Of a stretch of 57,913 bases of DNA, positions 9,324 through 18,478 are shown in pieces; positions within the stretch are counted from its first letter, which is position 1, and every line of letters begins with the position of its first letter. Below the pieces are notes generated by a model. That model saw only the letters and a program-made list of their open reading frames with translations. It did no database searches and had not been told where the DNA came from. This stretch comes from JBMYYR01 sp965243605. Its GTDB lineage: Bacteria; Bacteroidota; Bacteroidia; Flavobacteriales; CAJXXR01. The DNA lies in assembly GCA_965243605.1 (NCBI GenBank), contig CBDEVQ010000093.1, positions 1-57,913 on the forward strand, read 5' to 3'. The translations under genes and the position numbers were made by a program.

Positions 9324-10298
9324 ATGAAATACTTACTTATTCTATTTGTAACCATTTGTACTTTTAATTCTAAAGGACAAAATACTGTTTTTATAGAATT
9401 GAAAAATGAAACAATAGATGGATTTAATTTTCCGATTAAAATAGGAGGCGTATATTCCGATATAGATTCTAAAGACTTAGGAACTGTTTTTATTCCAGAA
9501 TTTAATGCGAATTATCCATTAAGATTAAAAAATTCTGTAGAGTCTACATTTTCGGCTTATCTATCATATATCCAAACAGGAGAAACGTTTTTAGATACTG
9601 TATATCTCGATATTAAAACACTTCAAATTTCAGAAGAACGAAAGCTAGATTTAGAAGAATCACATTTAACAATAGTTATAGATTTTATTCGTTTACGCAA
9701 AGGACAAAAAGAAGTTGTATCAACATATTCGGATGTCGTTATAGTTTCTGATCCAAACGTTACATTATTTCATGAATACAATATCAGGTTAGCTATAAGT
9801 AAAAGTTTAAAATGGTTTACCACACAGGATTCCTTTGCAGCGTTTAAGACCAATATGAAGGATGGTTTAAACGTAGACAACTCTAACTTTATTAAGACTA
9901 CAACAAACTCCGATGTATTTGTATTTAATGATTCATTTATTTATGACTTTAATCAAATTGAGGAAATATCAGCGCGTACAAATAATAAGGCTATTAATAA
10001 CCTAATACGAAAACATAAAGTAAAGCAATCCATAGGGACTATATTTGCTGGATTAGGAGTTACCGGAGGGTTAGTAGGATACGGAATTTGTAAATATGGA
10101 GACGAGACACAAGGAAGTAAAATATTAGTAGGTAGTGTATTAAGTTTTTTACTTGGAACTGCTATTTGGAATACAGGAGAGGCGCATTACAAATCTCAAC
10201 TGATACAAGAATACAATAAATCTATAATAGAAAATAATAGTACTGTATTTACCCCGAATAACCCTATAAAATTAAGTTTAAGTGTTCCATTAAGATAA
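9324..10298 (+). CDS. Unknown exported protein with two C-terminal hydrophobic segments
   Basis: I do not recognise this 324-residue protein. It has a signal peptide (MKYLLILFVTICTFNSKGQ), a ~200-residue soluble part rich in beta-prone sequence, and near residues 235-285 two glycine-rich hydrophobic stretches (IGTIFAGLGVTGGLVGYGI and ILVGSVLSFLLGTAIW) separated by about ten residues, which suggests a hairpin in a membrane. Charged segments ISARTNNKAINNLIRKHKVK and AHYKSQLIQEYNKSIIENN flank the hairpin. No catalytic motif is visible. The gene stands alone between the S46 peptidase and paaZ, with no terminator seen after it. It could be a Bacteroidota-specific envelope protein; function unknown. 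Confidence 0.7.
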   Translation: MKYLLILFVTICTFNSKGQNTVFIELKNETIDGFNFPIKIGGVYSDIDSKDLGTVFIPEFNANYPLRLKNSVESTFSAYLSYIQTGETFLDTVYLDIKTLQISEERKLDLEESHLTIVIDFIRLRKGQKEVVSTYSDVVIVSDPNVTLFHEYNIRLAISKSLKWFTTQDSFAAFKTNMKDGLNVDNSNFIKTTTNSDVFVFNDSFIYDFNQIEEISARTNNKAINNLIRKHKVKQSIGTIFAGLGVTGGLVGYGICKYGDETQGSKILVGSVLSFLLGTAIWNTGEAHYKSQLIQEYNKSIIENNSTVFTPNNPIKLSLSVPLR

Positions 10299-10353
10299 CT
10301 AGATTCATTGAATTTTAAGGCTCAGTTTTAACACATTGTATGATCAATATATT

Positions 10354-10369
10354 AGAATATTAATATTCT
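10354..10369. promoter_or_regulatory. 16-bp perfect palindrome upstream of paaZ
   Basis: AGAATATTAATATTCT is a perfect inverted repeat just upstream of the small ORF at 10375 and about 105 bp upstream of paaZ. No T-run follows, so it is not a terminator. It could be an operator for a dimeric regulator, but it is A/T-only apart from one G/C pair and may be chance. Confidence 0.3.
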
Positions 10370-10374
10370 GGTAT

Positions 10375-10461
10375 ATGAAAAAAATGAATTTTAAATTCCA
10401 GTTTGTCAGGATTACATATGCAATTTTTTTAGTAATTTCATGCCAATTTTATGAAAGCTAA
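10375..10461 (+). CDS. Possible 28-residue lipoprotein-signal peptide ORF or remnant
   Basis: An ATG at 10375 opens 28 codons. The peptide has a positively charged start (MKKMNFKF), a hydrophobic core (ITYAIFLVI) and a lipobox-like VIS-C with Cys23, then stops five residues later. This is the shape of a lipoprotein signal with almost no mature part. It lies in the 152-bp gap before paaZ and overlaps the ATG at 10451. It may be a tiny lipopeptide, a leader, or the 5' stub of a degraded lipoprotein gene; chance is also possible. Confidence 0.3.
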   Translation: MKKMNFKFQFVRITYAIFLVISCQFYES

Positions 10462-10474
10462 GGAAACACAATAT

Positions 10475-12520
10475 ATGAAACTTAAAAATTACGCTTTAGG
10501 ACAATGGGTAGAAGGTACAGGTACTGGAACCCCTTTATTTAATGCAATTAATGGAGAACAAGTTGCTATTGCTGATAGTACAGGGTTAGATTTTGCTGAA
10601 ATGATGAATTATGCCCGTACCATTGGTGGTAAGGTTTTGCGTAATATGACGTTTCAAGAGAGAGGTTTAATGCTTAAAAAGCTTGCCTTACATTTAATCG
10701 CCCGTAAAGGAGCATTTTATGAAATGTCTGCAAAAACAGGAGCTACTAAAGTAGATTCTTGGATTGATATTGAAGGGGGAATAGGAAATCTATTTGCTTA
10801 CGCGAGCTTAAGAAAACAATTTCCGAACCAACCATTTTATGTGGATGGAGATGCCGCTCCATTATCTAAAGAAGGAAGTTTTATTGGACATCATATTTGC
10901 GTGCCTAAACAAGGTGTTGCGATACATATAAATGCATTTAACTTTCCTATATGGGGAATGTTAGAGAAAATAGCTGTTAACCTTTTAGCGGGTGTACCTG
11001 GTATTGTTAAGCCTGCAACGGTTGGTTGTTATTTAACCGAAATGATGGTTAGAGAAATTATTGACTCTAAAATATTACCAGAAGGAGCATTACAACTAAT
11101 TTCAGGATCTGCAAGAGGAATTTTGGATCATGTAACTTTACAGGATGTTGTAACATTCACAGGTTCAGCTGAAACTGGACGTATGTTAAAATCTCATCCT
11201 AGAATTTCTGAGGAATCGGTACCATTTAATATGGAAGCAGATTCTTTAAACTCATCTATTTTAGGTGAAGACGCTGTATCTGGAACAGCTGAATTTGATT
11301 TATTTATTAAAGAAGTTGCTCGTGAAATGACCGTAAAGTGTGGTCAGAAATGTACAGCAATTCGTCGTATTATTGTTCCAGAAAAATTAGTAGAAGATGT
11401 TCAGTTAGCATTATCTTCACGTTTAGCGAAAACGATTATTGGAGATCCATCCGTTGAGGGTGTACGAATGGGAGCACTTGCTGGAATGGATCAAAGAGCT
11501 GAAGTTTTAGAGAAAGCAAAACTTTTAGCTCAGACACAAACGATGGTTTACGGAACGTTTGATTCTATTGAAGTAAAAGGTTCTACATATGATAAAGGTG
11601 CATTTATTTCTCCAATATTATTTGTAAACGAAAATCCATTTGTAAATACAGACGTACATAGTACAGAGGCATTTGGTCCTGTAAGTACTATAATGCCATA
11701 TAAAAATCTAGATGAAGCTATTCAATTGGCACAAATGGGTAAAGGTTCATTAGTTTGTTCAATTGTAACAGCAGATGATAATGTGGCACGAGAATTTGTC
11801 ATGGGTGCAGCAGCATTCCATGGTCGTATACTTATATTAAATGCCGATTGTGCTAAAGAAAGTACAGGACATGGATCACCAATGCCTTTATTAACACACG
11901 GTGGACCTGGTCGTGCTGGTGGAGGTGAAGAAATGGGTGGTAAGCGTGGAGTATTACACTATATGCAAAGAACATCTATTCAAGGAAGTCCAACAACTAT
12001 TACAGAAGTTACAGGTACATTTCAAGCTGGATCTAAATATAAAGAAACAGAAGTTCATCCATTTAGAAAGCACTTTGAAGAATTGGTTGTTGGTGAAACG
12101 GTGTTTACGCATAAACATACGGTTACAACTACAGACATCACTAATTTTGCAAATGTAAGTGGTGATAATTTCTATGCGCATATGGATGCTACTTCTTTAG
12201 AGGGAACAATTTTTGAAGAGCGTGTGGCTCATGGTTATTTCATATTATCTAAGGCCGCTGGTTTATTTGTAGACCCTAAAAAAGGACCTGTTCTATTAAA
12301 TTACGGACTAGAAGATGCACGATTTACAAAACCTGTTTATCCAGGGGCTACTATTGGTGTTAAGTTTACTGTAAAAGAAAAAATAGATCAAGAAAAACGT
12401 TCTGAGGACGATATTGCAAAAGGAATTGTAAAGTTCTTTGTTGATGTATATGACGAAACTGGTGAGACTGTAGCAGTAGCTACTATTCTTACCATGGTAA
12501 AAAAGCTAGATCAGAATTAA
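10475..12520 (+). CDS. paaZ: Bifunctional PaaZ: oxepin-CoA hydrolase and semialdehyde dehydrogenase
   Basis: A fusion of an aldehyde dehydrogenase and a MaoC-type hydratase that opens the oxepin-CoA ring and oxidises the resulting semialdehyde in aerobic phenylacetate degradation. The dehydrogenase part (residues 1-~520) contains the Cys nucleophile in VKCGQKCTAIRR (Cys293), the cofactor loop FTGSAETG and the lid PMPLLTHGGPGRAGGGEE. The C-terminal MaoC part has NVSGDNFYAH with the catalytic Asp564 and His569. The 681 residues match the usual length. The start at 10475 (MKLKNYALGQW) fits the family better than the ATG at 10451. No other paa gene is in the window, so it is detached from the pathway or used for another CoA ester. 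Confidence 0.93.
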   Translation: MKLKNYALGQWVEGTGTGTPLFNAINGEQVAIADSTGLDFAEMMNYARTIGGKVLRNMTFQERGLMLKKLALHLIARKGAFYEMSAKTGATKVDSWIDIEGGIGNLFAYASLRKQFPNQPFYVDGDAAPLSKEGSFIGHHICVPKQGVAIHINAFNFPIWGMLEKIAVNLLAGVPGIVKPATVGCYLTEMMVREIIDSKILPEGALQLISGSARGILDHVTLQDVVTFTGSAETGRMLKSHPRISEESVPFNMEADSLNSSILGEDAVSGTAEFDLFIKEVAREMTVKCGQKCTAIRRIIVPEKLVEDVQLALSSRLAKTIIGDPSVEGVRMGALAGMDQRAEVLEKAKLLAQTQTMVYGTFDSIEVKGSTYDKGAFISPILFVNENPFVNTDVHSTEAFGPVSTIMPYKNLDEAIQLAQMGKGSLVCSIVTADDNVAREFVMGAAAFHGRILILNADCAKESTGHGSPMPLLTHGGPGRAGGGEEMGGKRGVLHYMQRTSIQGSPTTITEVTGTFQAGSKYKETEVHPFRKHFEELVVGETVFTHKHTVTTTDITNFANVSGDNFYAHMDATSLEGTIFEERVAHGYFILSKAAGLFVDPKKGPVLLNYGLEDARFTKPVYPGATIGVKFTVKEKIDQEKRSEDDIAKGIVKFFVDVYDETGETVAVATILTMVKKLDQN

Positions 12521-12546
12521 TTAAGATTTAGTTTAATAAATAGTTT

Positions 12547-12575
12547 AAAGGATAGGTTTTACCTATCCTTTTTTT
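12547..12575 (+). terminator. Terminator after paaZ
   Basis: Stem AAAGGATAGG / CCTATCCTTT with loop TTTTA, then a T-run. Confidence 0.85.
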
Positions 12576-12729
12576 GTTGAAATATCTCCAGTGTTTATTT
12601 TAAGTTTATCTCAAGTTAATTAACCCTTAAAATATGCGATTAATGCTTCGTTTTTAATTGTTTCTTAAATTCTATTTAATTCAGTTTTTGTGATTGTTTT
12701 GTTCATTTGGATAAAATAAAAAACAAATT

Positions 12730-14508
12730 ATGAAAACATCTTTATTGGTTTTAGCTGGAGTTTTTAGTGCATCTTTATTTGCTCAAAATCTAACAGTTAC
12801 TGAGTTTGGTAGATATACAGACGGAAGAGAAGGAGCCTGTGAAATTACAGCATATGATAAAGCAAGTAAGCGTTTATTTACAACAAATGCAGCTTCAGAT
12901 TCTATAGATATTATTGATGTAGCAGATTTTCAAAATCCAGTTCATTTTGGAGGTGTAAATGTGTTAACATACGGAGGTGGAGTTAACTCTGTTGTAAATT
13001 TAGGAAATGGGCATTTTGCTGCAGCTATACAAGCTCCAGTAAAGCAAGATAATGGTAAAGTTGTTATTTTTGATACCGATGGAAACATGGTAAAGGAATT
13101 AACGGTAGGAGCTCTTCCAGATATGATAACAGTTACTAAGGATGGAAATAAACTATTAGTAGCTAACGAAGGAGAACCAAATGATGATTATACGAATGAT
13201 CCAGAAGGTTCGATATCTATTATTGATATAAGTGGTGGTATAGCAGGACTTACACAAGCAAATGTTGTTACATTATCCTTAACAGGGGCACCTGCAACAA
13301 TAGAAGGTGGATTATTTAAGCCAGGAGCAACAAAGGCTGAAGATTTAGAACCAGAATACATTGCTGTTAATGAAAACTCAACAATTGCAACTGTTGTTTG
13401 TCAAGAGAATAATGTATTCATATTTGTTGATTTAACAACGAATACAATCTCTGGATATAAAGGACTTGGTTTTAAAGATCATAGTGAGTTAGACCAAGGA
13501 ATGGACGTGTCAAATGAAGATGACATGATTAACATCCAAAATTGGGATGTTAAAGGTGTGTATCAGCCAGATGCAATTTCATCGTTAACAGTTGGAGGTA
13601 ATACATATTGGTTATCTGCGAACGAAGGAGATGGTAGAGAATATGATGGGTACGAATCAGAAACAAGAATAGGTGATCTTACACTAGACGCTACGGCCTT
13701 TCCAAATGCGGAAACATTACAGCAAGATTCTGTATTAGGAAGATTAAAATCATTTACAATTGATATGATTGGTGATACCGATGGTGATGGTGATATTGAT
13801 GAGTTATATAGCTATGGTGCACGATCGTTTACAATTTGGAATGAAGCAGGTGAATTAGTATGGGATTCAGGAGACCAAATTGAACAATATATATCAGATA
13901 ATCATCCAAATTTCTTTAATTGTAATAGTGGTAAAGCATCTAAATCAGATTCAAGATCAGATGATAAAGGGCCAGAACCAGAATCTATTACGGTTGGTAA
14001 AGTAGGGGAAAGTTATTATGCATTTGTTGGATTAGAAAGACAAGGTGGAATAATGATTTATAACATTACAAACCCTGAATCTCCAGTGTTTGATTCTTAT
14101 GTTCATTCTATGGATGAGTCTACAGGGTTAATGGCAGATATTGCACCAGAAGGAATATTATTTTTATCTGCAGATGATAATCATTCAGCATTTGATGTAT
14201 TAATTTCAAGTCATGAAGTTTCAGGTACAACTACAATATTTAAAATTGAAGACAATACGGTAGGATTAGAAGAAAACGAAAATTTGAATATTACAGTATT
14301 TCCAAATCCAGTAGTTAATACAATATACGTTAATGGAGATTTATCTTTAAATACAACTTATGTTTTAACGGATGTTAATGGGAAAACAGTACAATCTAAT
14401 ATTTTAGAATCAAATGCAATTCATGTAAGTCAATTAAATAAAGGTGTTTACATACTATCTATTTTAGAAAACAATAAATTAATCTATTCAAAAGAAATTA
14501 TTAAATAG
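12730..14508 (+). CDS. Secreted choice-of-anchor I beta-propeller protein with T9SS sorting domain
   Basis: A 592-residue exported protein. The signal peptide ends at LFAQ. Residues ~25-500 match the choice-of-anchor I family: GREGACEITAYDKASKRLFTTNAA, GALPDMITVTKDGNKLLVANEGEP, WLSANEGDGRE, YSYGARSFTIWNE and EGILFL. These are propeller repeats seen in surface proteins, some linked to phosphatase-like functions, but no reaction is established here. The last ~75 residues are a T9SS type A sorting domain (VFPNPVVNTIYVNGD ... SKEIIK), so it is probably secreted across the outer membrane by the T9SS. Its gene has its own terminator at 14532. The long leader from 12576 holds no clear promoter match. 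Confidence 0.85.
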   Translation: MKTSLLVLAGVFSASLFAQNLTVTEFGRYTDGREGACEITAYDKASKRLFTTNAASDSIDIIDVADFQNPVHFGGVNVLTYGGGVNSVVNLGNGHFAAAIQAPVKQDNGKVVIFDTDGNMVKELTVGALPDMITVTKDGNKLLVANEGEPNDDYTNDPEGSISIIDISGGIAGLTQANVVTLSLTGAPATIEGGLFKPGATKAEDLEPEYIAVNENSTIATVVCQENNVFIFVDLTTNTISGYKGLGFKDHSELDQGMDVSNEDDMINIQNWDVKGVYQPDAISSLTVGGNTYWLSANEGDGREYDGYESETRIGDLTLDATAFPNAETLQQDSVLGRLKSFTIDMIGDTDGDGDIDELYSYGARSFTIWNEAGELVWDSGDQIEQYISDNHPNFFNCNSGKASKSDSRSDDKGPEPESITVGKVGESYYAFVGLERQGGIMIYNITNPESPVFDSYVHSMDESTGLMADIAPEGILFLSADDNHSAFDVLISSHEVSGTTTIFKIEDNTVGLEENENLNITVFPNPVVNTIYVNGDLSLNTTYVLTDVNGKTVQSNILESNAIHVSQLNKGVYILSILENNKLIYSKEIIK

Positions 14509-14531
14509 TATATTTTATTTAGTTTATTTGG

Positions 14532-14563
14532 ATGGCTCTTTATGAAAATAAAGGGCCATTTTT
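14532..14563 (+). terminator. Terminator after the choice-of-anchor I gene
   Basis: Stem ATGGCTCTTTAT / ATAAAGGGCCAT (one T-G pair), loop GAAA, then a short T-run. Confidence 0.8.
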
Positions 14564-14624
14564 AATTTAATTAAACAATATGAACTAAGCTCTGTTTTTA
14601 TTCGATAATTTAATTCATGTAATG

Positions 14625-14632
14625 TATATTTG
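14625..14632 (+). promoter_or_regulatory. -7 box of the hemB-hemL operon
   Basis: TATATTTG is an exact TAnnTTTG match 24 bp before the hemB start. Confidence 0.6.
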
Positions 14633-14655
14633 TTTGATTAAAAAAATAGAGATTC

Positions 14656-15639
14656 ATGAGTTTCCCTTATCAAAGACCTCGTCGTTTACGTGCATCAAGT
14701 GCAATTCGAGAGTTAGTTCAAGAAAATCATATAAAAGCATCTGATTTTATTCTTCCTGTGTTTATTGTGGAAGGAAATGGAATAAAAGAAGAAATTTCTT
14801 CAATGCCTAATTATTTTCGTTACTCTTTAGATTCGTTATTGCCTCATCTTAAAGAAGCATATAACTATGGGATAAGATCGGTTTTACTATTTGCCAAAGC
14901 TAAAGACGAAACAAAAGATAATGAGGGTACCGAAGCATTAAATCCAGAAGGATTAATGCAAAGATCTATTCGTGCAATAAAATCTGAGCTTCCTGAAATA
15001 TACATCATGACAGATGTGGCTTTAGATCCATATTCAAGCTATGGCCATGATGGAATAGTTGAAGACGGTGAAATTGTAAATGATAAAACCGTTGAGGTTC
15101 TTGGGAAAATGGCTGTGTCTCACGCTAAGGCTGGGGCCGATATGGTGGCACCTTCAGATATGATGGATGGTCGTATAGCCGGAATAAGGGAACACCTTGA
15201 AGAATCTGGTTTTCCAAACGTTGGTATTATGTCATATACCACAAAATACGCGTCTTGTTTTTATGGCCCTTTTAGAGATGCATTAGATTCAGCACCAGGA
15301 TTTGGAGATAAAAAAACATATCAAATGAACCCTGCAAACGGAGATGCTGGTTTAAGAGAAACAATGTTAGATCTAGAAGAAGGTGCTGATATAGTAATGG
15401 TTAAACCTGGAATGCCATATTTAGATATGGTATATAGAGTTAAGGAATGGTCAGACGTTCCAGTATCTGTTTATCAAGTATCTGGAGAATACGCCATGAT
15501 AAAGGCTGCTTCTGAGAAAGGTTGGTTAAACTATGAGGAAAGTGTAATGGAAAGTCTTATTGCATTTAAAAGAGCTGGGGCCGATTTAATTGCAACATAT
15601 TTTGCATTTGAAGTGGCTAAAAAATTAGCGAAAGCCTAG
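14656..15639 (+). CDS. hemB: Porphobilinogen synthase (delta-aminolevulinate dehydratase)
   Basis: Condenses two 5-aminolevulinate molecules to porphobilinogen in tetrapyrrole synthesis. The 327-residue length is standard. The two active-site lysine regions are visible (MSYTTKYASCFYGPFRDA and VMVKPGMPYLDMV), and the start RPRRLRASSAIRELVQEN is typical. The metal-site segment reads DVALDPYSSYGHDG, with Asp/Ala in place of the cysteines of zinc-type enzymes, so this is the non-zinc (magnesium/monovalent-cation) class. It is the first gene of a run with hemL and the GAF protein; hemL follows after 62 bp. Confidence 0.96.
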   Translation: MSFPYQRPRRLRASSAIRELVQENHIKASDFILPVFIVEGNGIKEEISSMPNYFRYSLDSLLPHLKEAYNYGIRSVLLFAKAKDETKDNEGTEALNPEGLMQRSIRAIKSELPEIYIMTDVALDPYSSYGHDGIVEDGEIVNDKTVEVLGKMAVSHAKAGADMVAPSDMMDGRIAGIREHLEESGFPNVGIMSYTTKYASCFYGPFRDALDSAPGFGDKKTYQMNPANGDAGLRETMLDLEEGADIVMVKPGMPYLDMVYRVKEWSDVPVSVYQVSGEYAMIKAASEKGWLNYEESVMESLIAFKRAGADLIATYFAFEVAKKLAKA

Positions 15640-15701
15640 TAAAAGTATTGATGATTTCACTTAATTTTTATGATTAAAAATTAAGATTAAAATAAATAAA
15701 G

Positions 15702-16985
15702 ATGAATAAGAGTCAGGAAATGTTTCAAAGAGCACAAATGTTTATTCCAGGTGGTGTAAATTCACCTGTACGTGCTTTTAAATCGGTAGGAGGAACACCT
15801 GTGTTTTTTAAGAAAGCAAAAGGGTCTATACTTACGGATGTGGATGATAAAGAATATGTTGATTTTATTGGATCTTGGGGTCCAATGATTTTAGGTCATG
15901 CTCATCAGCCAGTAACAGATGCCTTATACAAGGCAACGGCTAATAGTACTTCATTTGGAGCACCAACAGAAATAGAAACTGATATTGCCGAATTAATTTG
16001 CTCTATGATGCCTTCTGTGGATAAGGTTAGAATGGTTAATTCTGGTACCGAGGCTTGTATGAGTGCTATTCGTTTAGCTCGTGCGTATACAAACCGAGAC
16101 AAATTCATAAAATTTGAAGGGTGTTATCATGGTCATGCAGATCCGTTTTTAATTAAAGCGGGTAGTGGAGCAGTTACTTTAGGAGTACCTAATTCTCCTG
16201 GTGTAACAAAAGGAACTGCTAAAGATACCCTCTTGGCGGTTTATAATGATTTAGATTCTGTTCAAAAGTTATTTGCAGAAAATAAAAATGAAATAGCAGC
16301 AATTATTATAGAACCTGTTGCTGGTAATATGGGGTGTATTCCACCTAATGAAGGGTTTTTAGAAGGCTTACGTCAAATTTGCGATCAAGAAGGAGCAACT
16401 CTAATTTTTGATGAAGTAATGACCGGATTTAGATTATCTGCTGGAGGTGCGCATAAGAAATTTAATATTCAACCAGATCTTATTTGTATGGGTAAGGTTA
16501 TTGGTGGAGGTATGCCTGTAGGTGCTTTCGGAGGAAAGAAGGAAATAATGTCTATGATTGCGCCTGAAGGACCCGTTTATCAAGCTGGAACATTATCAGG
16601 AAACCCGATGGCAATGTCTGCGGGCTTAACTCTATTAAAAGAGTTAAATGACAATCAGAATATTTTCAATGAAATTGATGAGAAAACAGAATATTTGCAT
16701 CATCAATTAGATCGTGTTTTCAAAAAGCATAATTTACAATATTGCATAAACCGTAATGGGTCTATGTTAAGTTTCCATTTTGGAGTAGATAAAGTAGAGA
16801 ATTTTGATGATGCTTGTGCGGCAGATGCAGATATGTTTAAGAAATTATTTCATGGTGTATTAAAGCGTGGAATTTATTTTGCACCATCTGCTTTTGAAAC
16901 GTTGTTTATTGCACAAACACATACAAGTGAGCTATTGGATAAAACTGTGCAAGCAGTTGACGAGGCTTTAACAGAGATATTATAA
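15702..16985 (+). CDS. hemL: Glutamate-1-semialdehyde 2,1-aminomutase
   Basis: PLP enzyme that makes 5-aminolevulinate from glutamate-1-semialdehyde, the substrate for the upstream hemB. The 427 residues cover the whole family. The opening IPGGVNSPVRAFKSVGGTP, the segment LIFDEVMTGFR and the Schiff-base lysine in CMGKVIGGGMPVGAFGG (K265) are all present. The pairing shows that this organism uses the C5 (glutamyl-tRNA) route to haem. The stop codon overlaps the next gene's start (TAATGG). Confidence 0.97.
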   Translation: MNKSQEMFQRAQMFIPGGVNSPVRAFKSVGGTPVFFKKAKGSILTDVDDKEYVDFIGSWGPMILGHAHQPVTDALYKATANSTSFGAPTEIETDIAELICSMMPSVDKVRMVNSGTEACMSAIRLARAYTNRDKFIKFEGCYHGHADPFLIKAGSGAVTLGVPNSPGVTKGTAKDTLLAVYNDLDSVQKLFAENKNEIAAIIIEPVAGNMGCIPPNEGFLEGLRQICDQEGATLIFDEVMTGFRLSAGGAHKKFNIQPDLICMGKVIGGGMPVGAFGGKKEIMSMIAPEGPVYQAGTLSGNPMAMSAGLTLLKELNDNQNIFNEIDEKTEYLHHQLDRVFKKHNLQYCINRNGSMLSFHFGVDKVENFDDACAADADMFKKLFHGVLKRGIYFAPSAFETLFIAQTHTSELLDKTVQAVDEALTEIL

Positions 16986-17455
16986 TGGGAAAGGAAAATC
17001 ATTTTAGTATTATCCTTGATAATTTTAAGGATTATTTAAAAAAGGCACATACCGGGGAAGAAGCAATGCTTTACGTTTCTAATTTAATTCACGATTCCTT
17101 GTCAGATTATGATTGGGTTGGGTTTTATTTGGTTTCTAAAACAGAAGAGCGTATGCTAGAACTTGGACCCTATGTTGGGGAACATACAGATCACTTTAAG
17201 ATTCCTTTTGGTAAAGGAATTTGTGGTCAAACAGCAGAATCTCAGGAAACTTTTTTGATAGATGATGTGTCAAAAGAAGAAAATTATATTGCATGTAGTA
17301 TTCATGTAAAATCAGAAATTGTAGTCCCAATGTTTAAAAATGGAATTATGATTGGGCAAATAGATATAGACTCAAGTAAGATAAATGCATTCAATGATGG
17401 CGATGAAATTTTTTTAAAAGAAATATGTTCATTAATTTCACCATCAATACATTAA
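16985..17455 (+). CDS. GAF domain protein, free methionine-(R)-sulfoxide reductase-like
   Basis: A 156-residue single GAF domain resembling fRMsr enzymes, which reduce free methionine-R-sulfoxide. Family features are YDWVGFYLV, LGPYVG, FGKGICGQTA with Cys80, YIACSIHVKSEIVVP with Cys104, and GQIDIDS. Cys104 matches the catalytic cysteine and Cys80 the main resolving one. The third cysteine of the Escherichia coli enzyme (Cys84, about ten residues before the GKGxCG motif) is replaced by His. The enzyme could still work with one resolving cysteine, or the domain may act only as a binding module. Translationally coupled to hemL by a one-base overlap. Confidence 0.75.
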   Translation: MGKENHFSIILDNFKDYLKKAHTGEEAMLYVSNLIHDSLSDYDWVGFYLVSKTEERMLELGPYVGEHTDHFKIPFGKGICGQTAESQETFLIDDVSKEENYIACSIHVKSEIVVPMFKNGIMIGQIDIDSSKINAFNDGDEIFLKEICSLISPSIH

Positions 17456-17464
17456 ATTTTAAAG

Positions 17465-17923
17465 ATGAAAAAGCAAATAAGTTCTCTAATCGTACTATTA
17501 AGTACATTCTTTATTTTAATAGGTTGTAAAACTCTTCAACCTCAGGATATTGTTCATGTTACAGATGAAACGAGTTATCATTATTGGCATAATGAACGTA
17601 TGCATGAAAGAGGTATTAAATTCAATATTATCATTACAGGTGAACGTTTAAATGTAATTAAAGTTGAGAATTTAATTATTCAGAATCAAACGTTACCTGT
17701 TGAAGTTAAGCTTATAGAGCCATTAGATAGAGATAAGAAATCTACGTTAATAATTTCTGGGACTTACAAAGAAAAGAAAGCTAAGACAGATCCTGAGTTT
17801 AAAGTATTACCAAATACTTTATTTGGTAAAGATCCTTTTAAAAACGGAGTTTTAAATTATTCTGTAAAAGGGAAAAAAGCACAAATGGATATCCAAGAAT
17901 TTGTATTTAAACCAAAAGGATAG
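17465..17923 (+). CDS. Hypothetical lipoprotein
   Basis: A 152-residue protein of unknown function with a clear lipoprotein signal: MKKQISSLIVLLSTFFILIGC, lipobox LIGC with Cys21. The mature part is beta-rich and basic, with one notable aromatic/histidine patch (ETSYHYWHNERMHERG). It is probably anchored to the inner leaflet of the outer membrane. It starts 9 bp after the GAF gene and ends 3 bp before the TetR gene, so it sits in one transcription unit with hemB, hemL and the regulator. Confidence 0.7.
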   Translation: MKKQISSLIVLLSTFFILIGCKTLQPQDIVHVTDETSYHYWHNERMHERGIKFNIIITGERLNVIKVENLIIQNQTLPVEVKLIEPLDRDKKSTLIISGTYKEKKAKTDPEFKVLPNTLFGKDPFKNGVLNYSVKGKKAQMDIQEFVFKPKG

Positions 17924-17926
17924 TAA

Positions 17927-18463
17927 ATGTCTAAAAGAGAAATCTTACTCCAAAATGCCGAAGAATTAATTCTTGAATTTGGTTACCACCAAACAGGAGT
18001 TAATGAATTAATTCAAAAAACAGGTATTTCTAAAGGATCGTTGTATTATTATTTTCCGAAGGGAAAAGAGCAATTATTTTCTTTAGCAATGTCTAATATT
18101 ATTGAGCAAGAATTAAATGCAGTTTCTGAACTTTGCGATGGTAAGGTTCAAAAAACGATTAGACGAATAAGTGATTACTATATCCAGCAATTGAAAGCTG
18201 GGAAACGTGTTTTTGTTTTCAATTTTATTTCCAATGAATTGAAATACGAAAAAGATAATGTTTTAGTTTCGCAAATAGTAGGATATCAAAACGATTGGTT
18301 AAATGTAGTTTCTGATTATTTAAAAAAGAAGAAAATATCAAATCCAAAACGTAAGGCCAAGCAGTTTTATATGTTACTTTTGGGGTTAATTCAAATGAAT
18401 GAAATTGATCTAGGAAATAAAAGTGAAATAGCTTTTGATGAATTGTTAGATCGTTTATTTTAA
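17927..18463 (+). CDS. TetR/AcrR family transcriptional regulator
   Basis: A 178-residue regulator. The N-terminal helix-turn-helix is typical: REILLQNAEELILEFGYHQTGVNELIQ followed by TGISKGSLYYYFPKGKEQLF. The C-terminal ligand-binding part is divergent and gives no clue to the effector. It lies 3 bp behind the lipoprotein gene and 15 bp before flavodoxin. No palindromic operator is obvious in these short gaps, so if it is autoregulatory the site should be further upstream, before hemB or within the operon. Confidence 0.88.
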   Translation: MSKREILLQNAEELILEFGYHQTGVNELIQKTGISKGSLYYYFPKGKEQLFSLAMSNIIEQELNAVSELCDGKVQKTIRRISDYYIQQLKAGKRVFVFNFISNELKYEKDNVLVSQIVGYQNDWLNVVSDYLKKKKISNPKRKAKQFYMLLLGLIQMNEIDLGNKSEIAFDELLDRLF

Positions 18464-18478
18464 ACAGTAAAAAATATC

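Noticed and set aside
12576..12729. Possible promoter TTCATTTG before the choice-of-anchor I gene
   Set aside because: It mismatches the TAnnTTTG element at the second position; I saw no better candidate and left it unannotated.
16016..16024. TGTGGATAA, a DnaA-box-like sequence
   Set aside because: It is a single copy inside hemL; no cluster of boxes or AT-rich unwinding element accompanies it.
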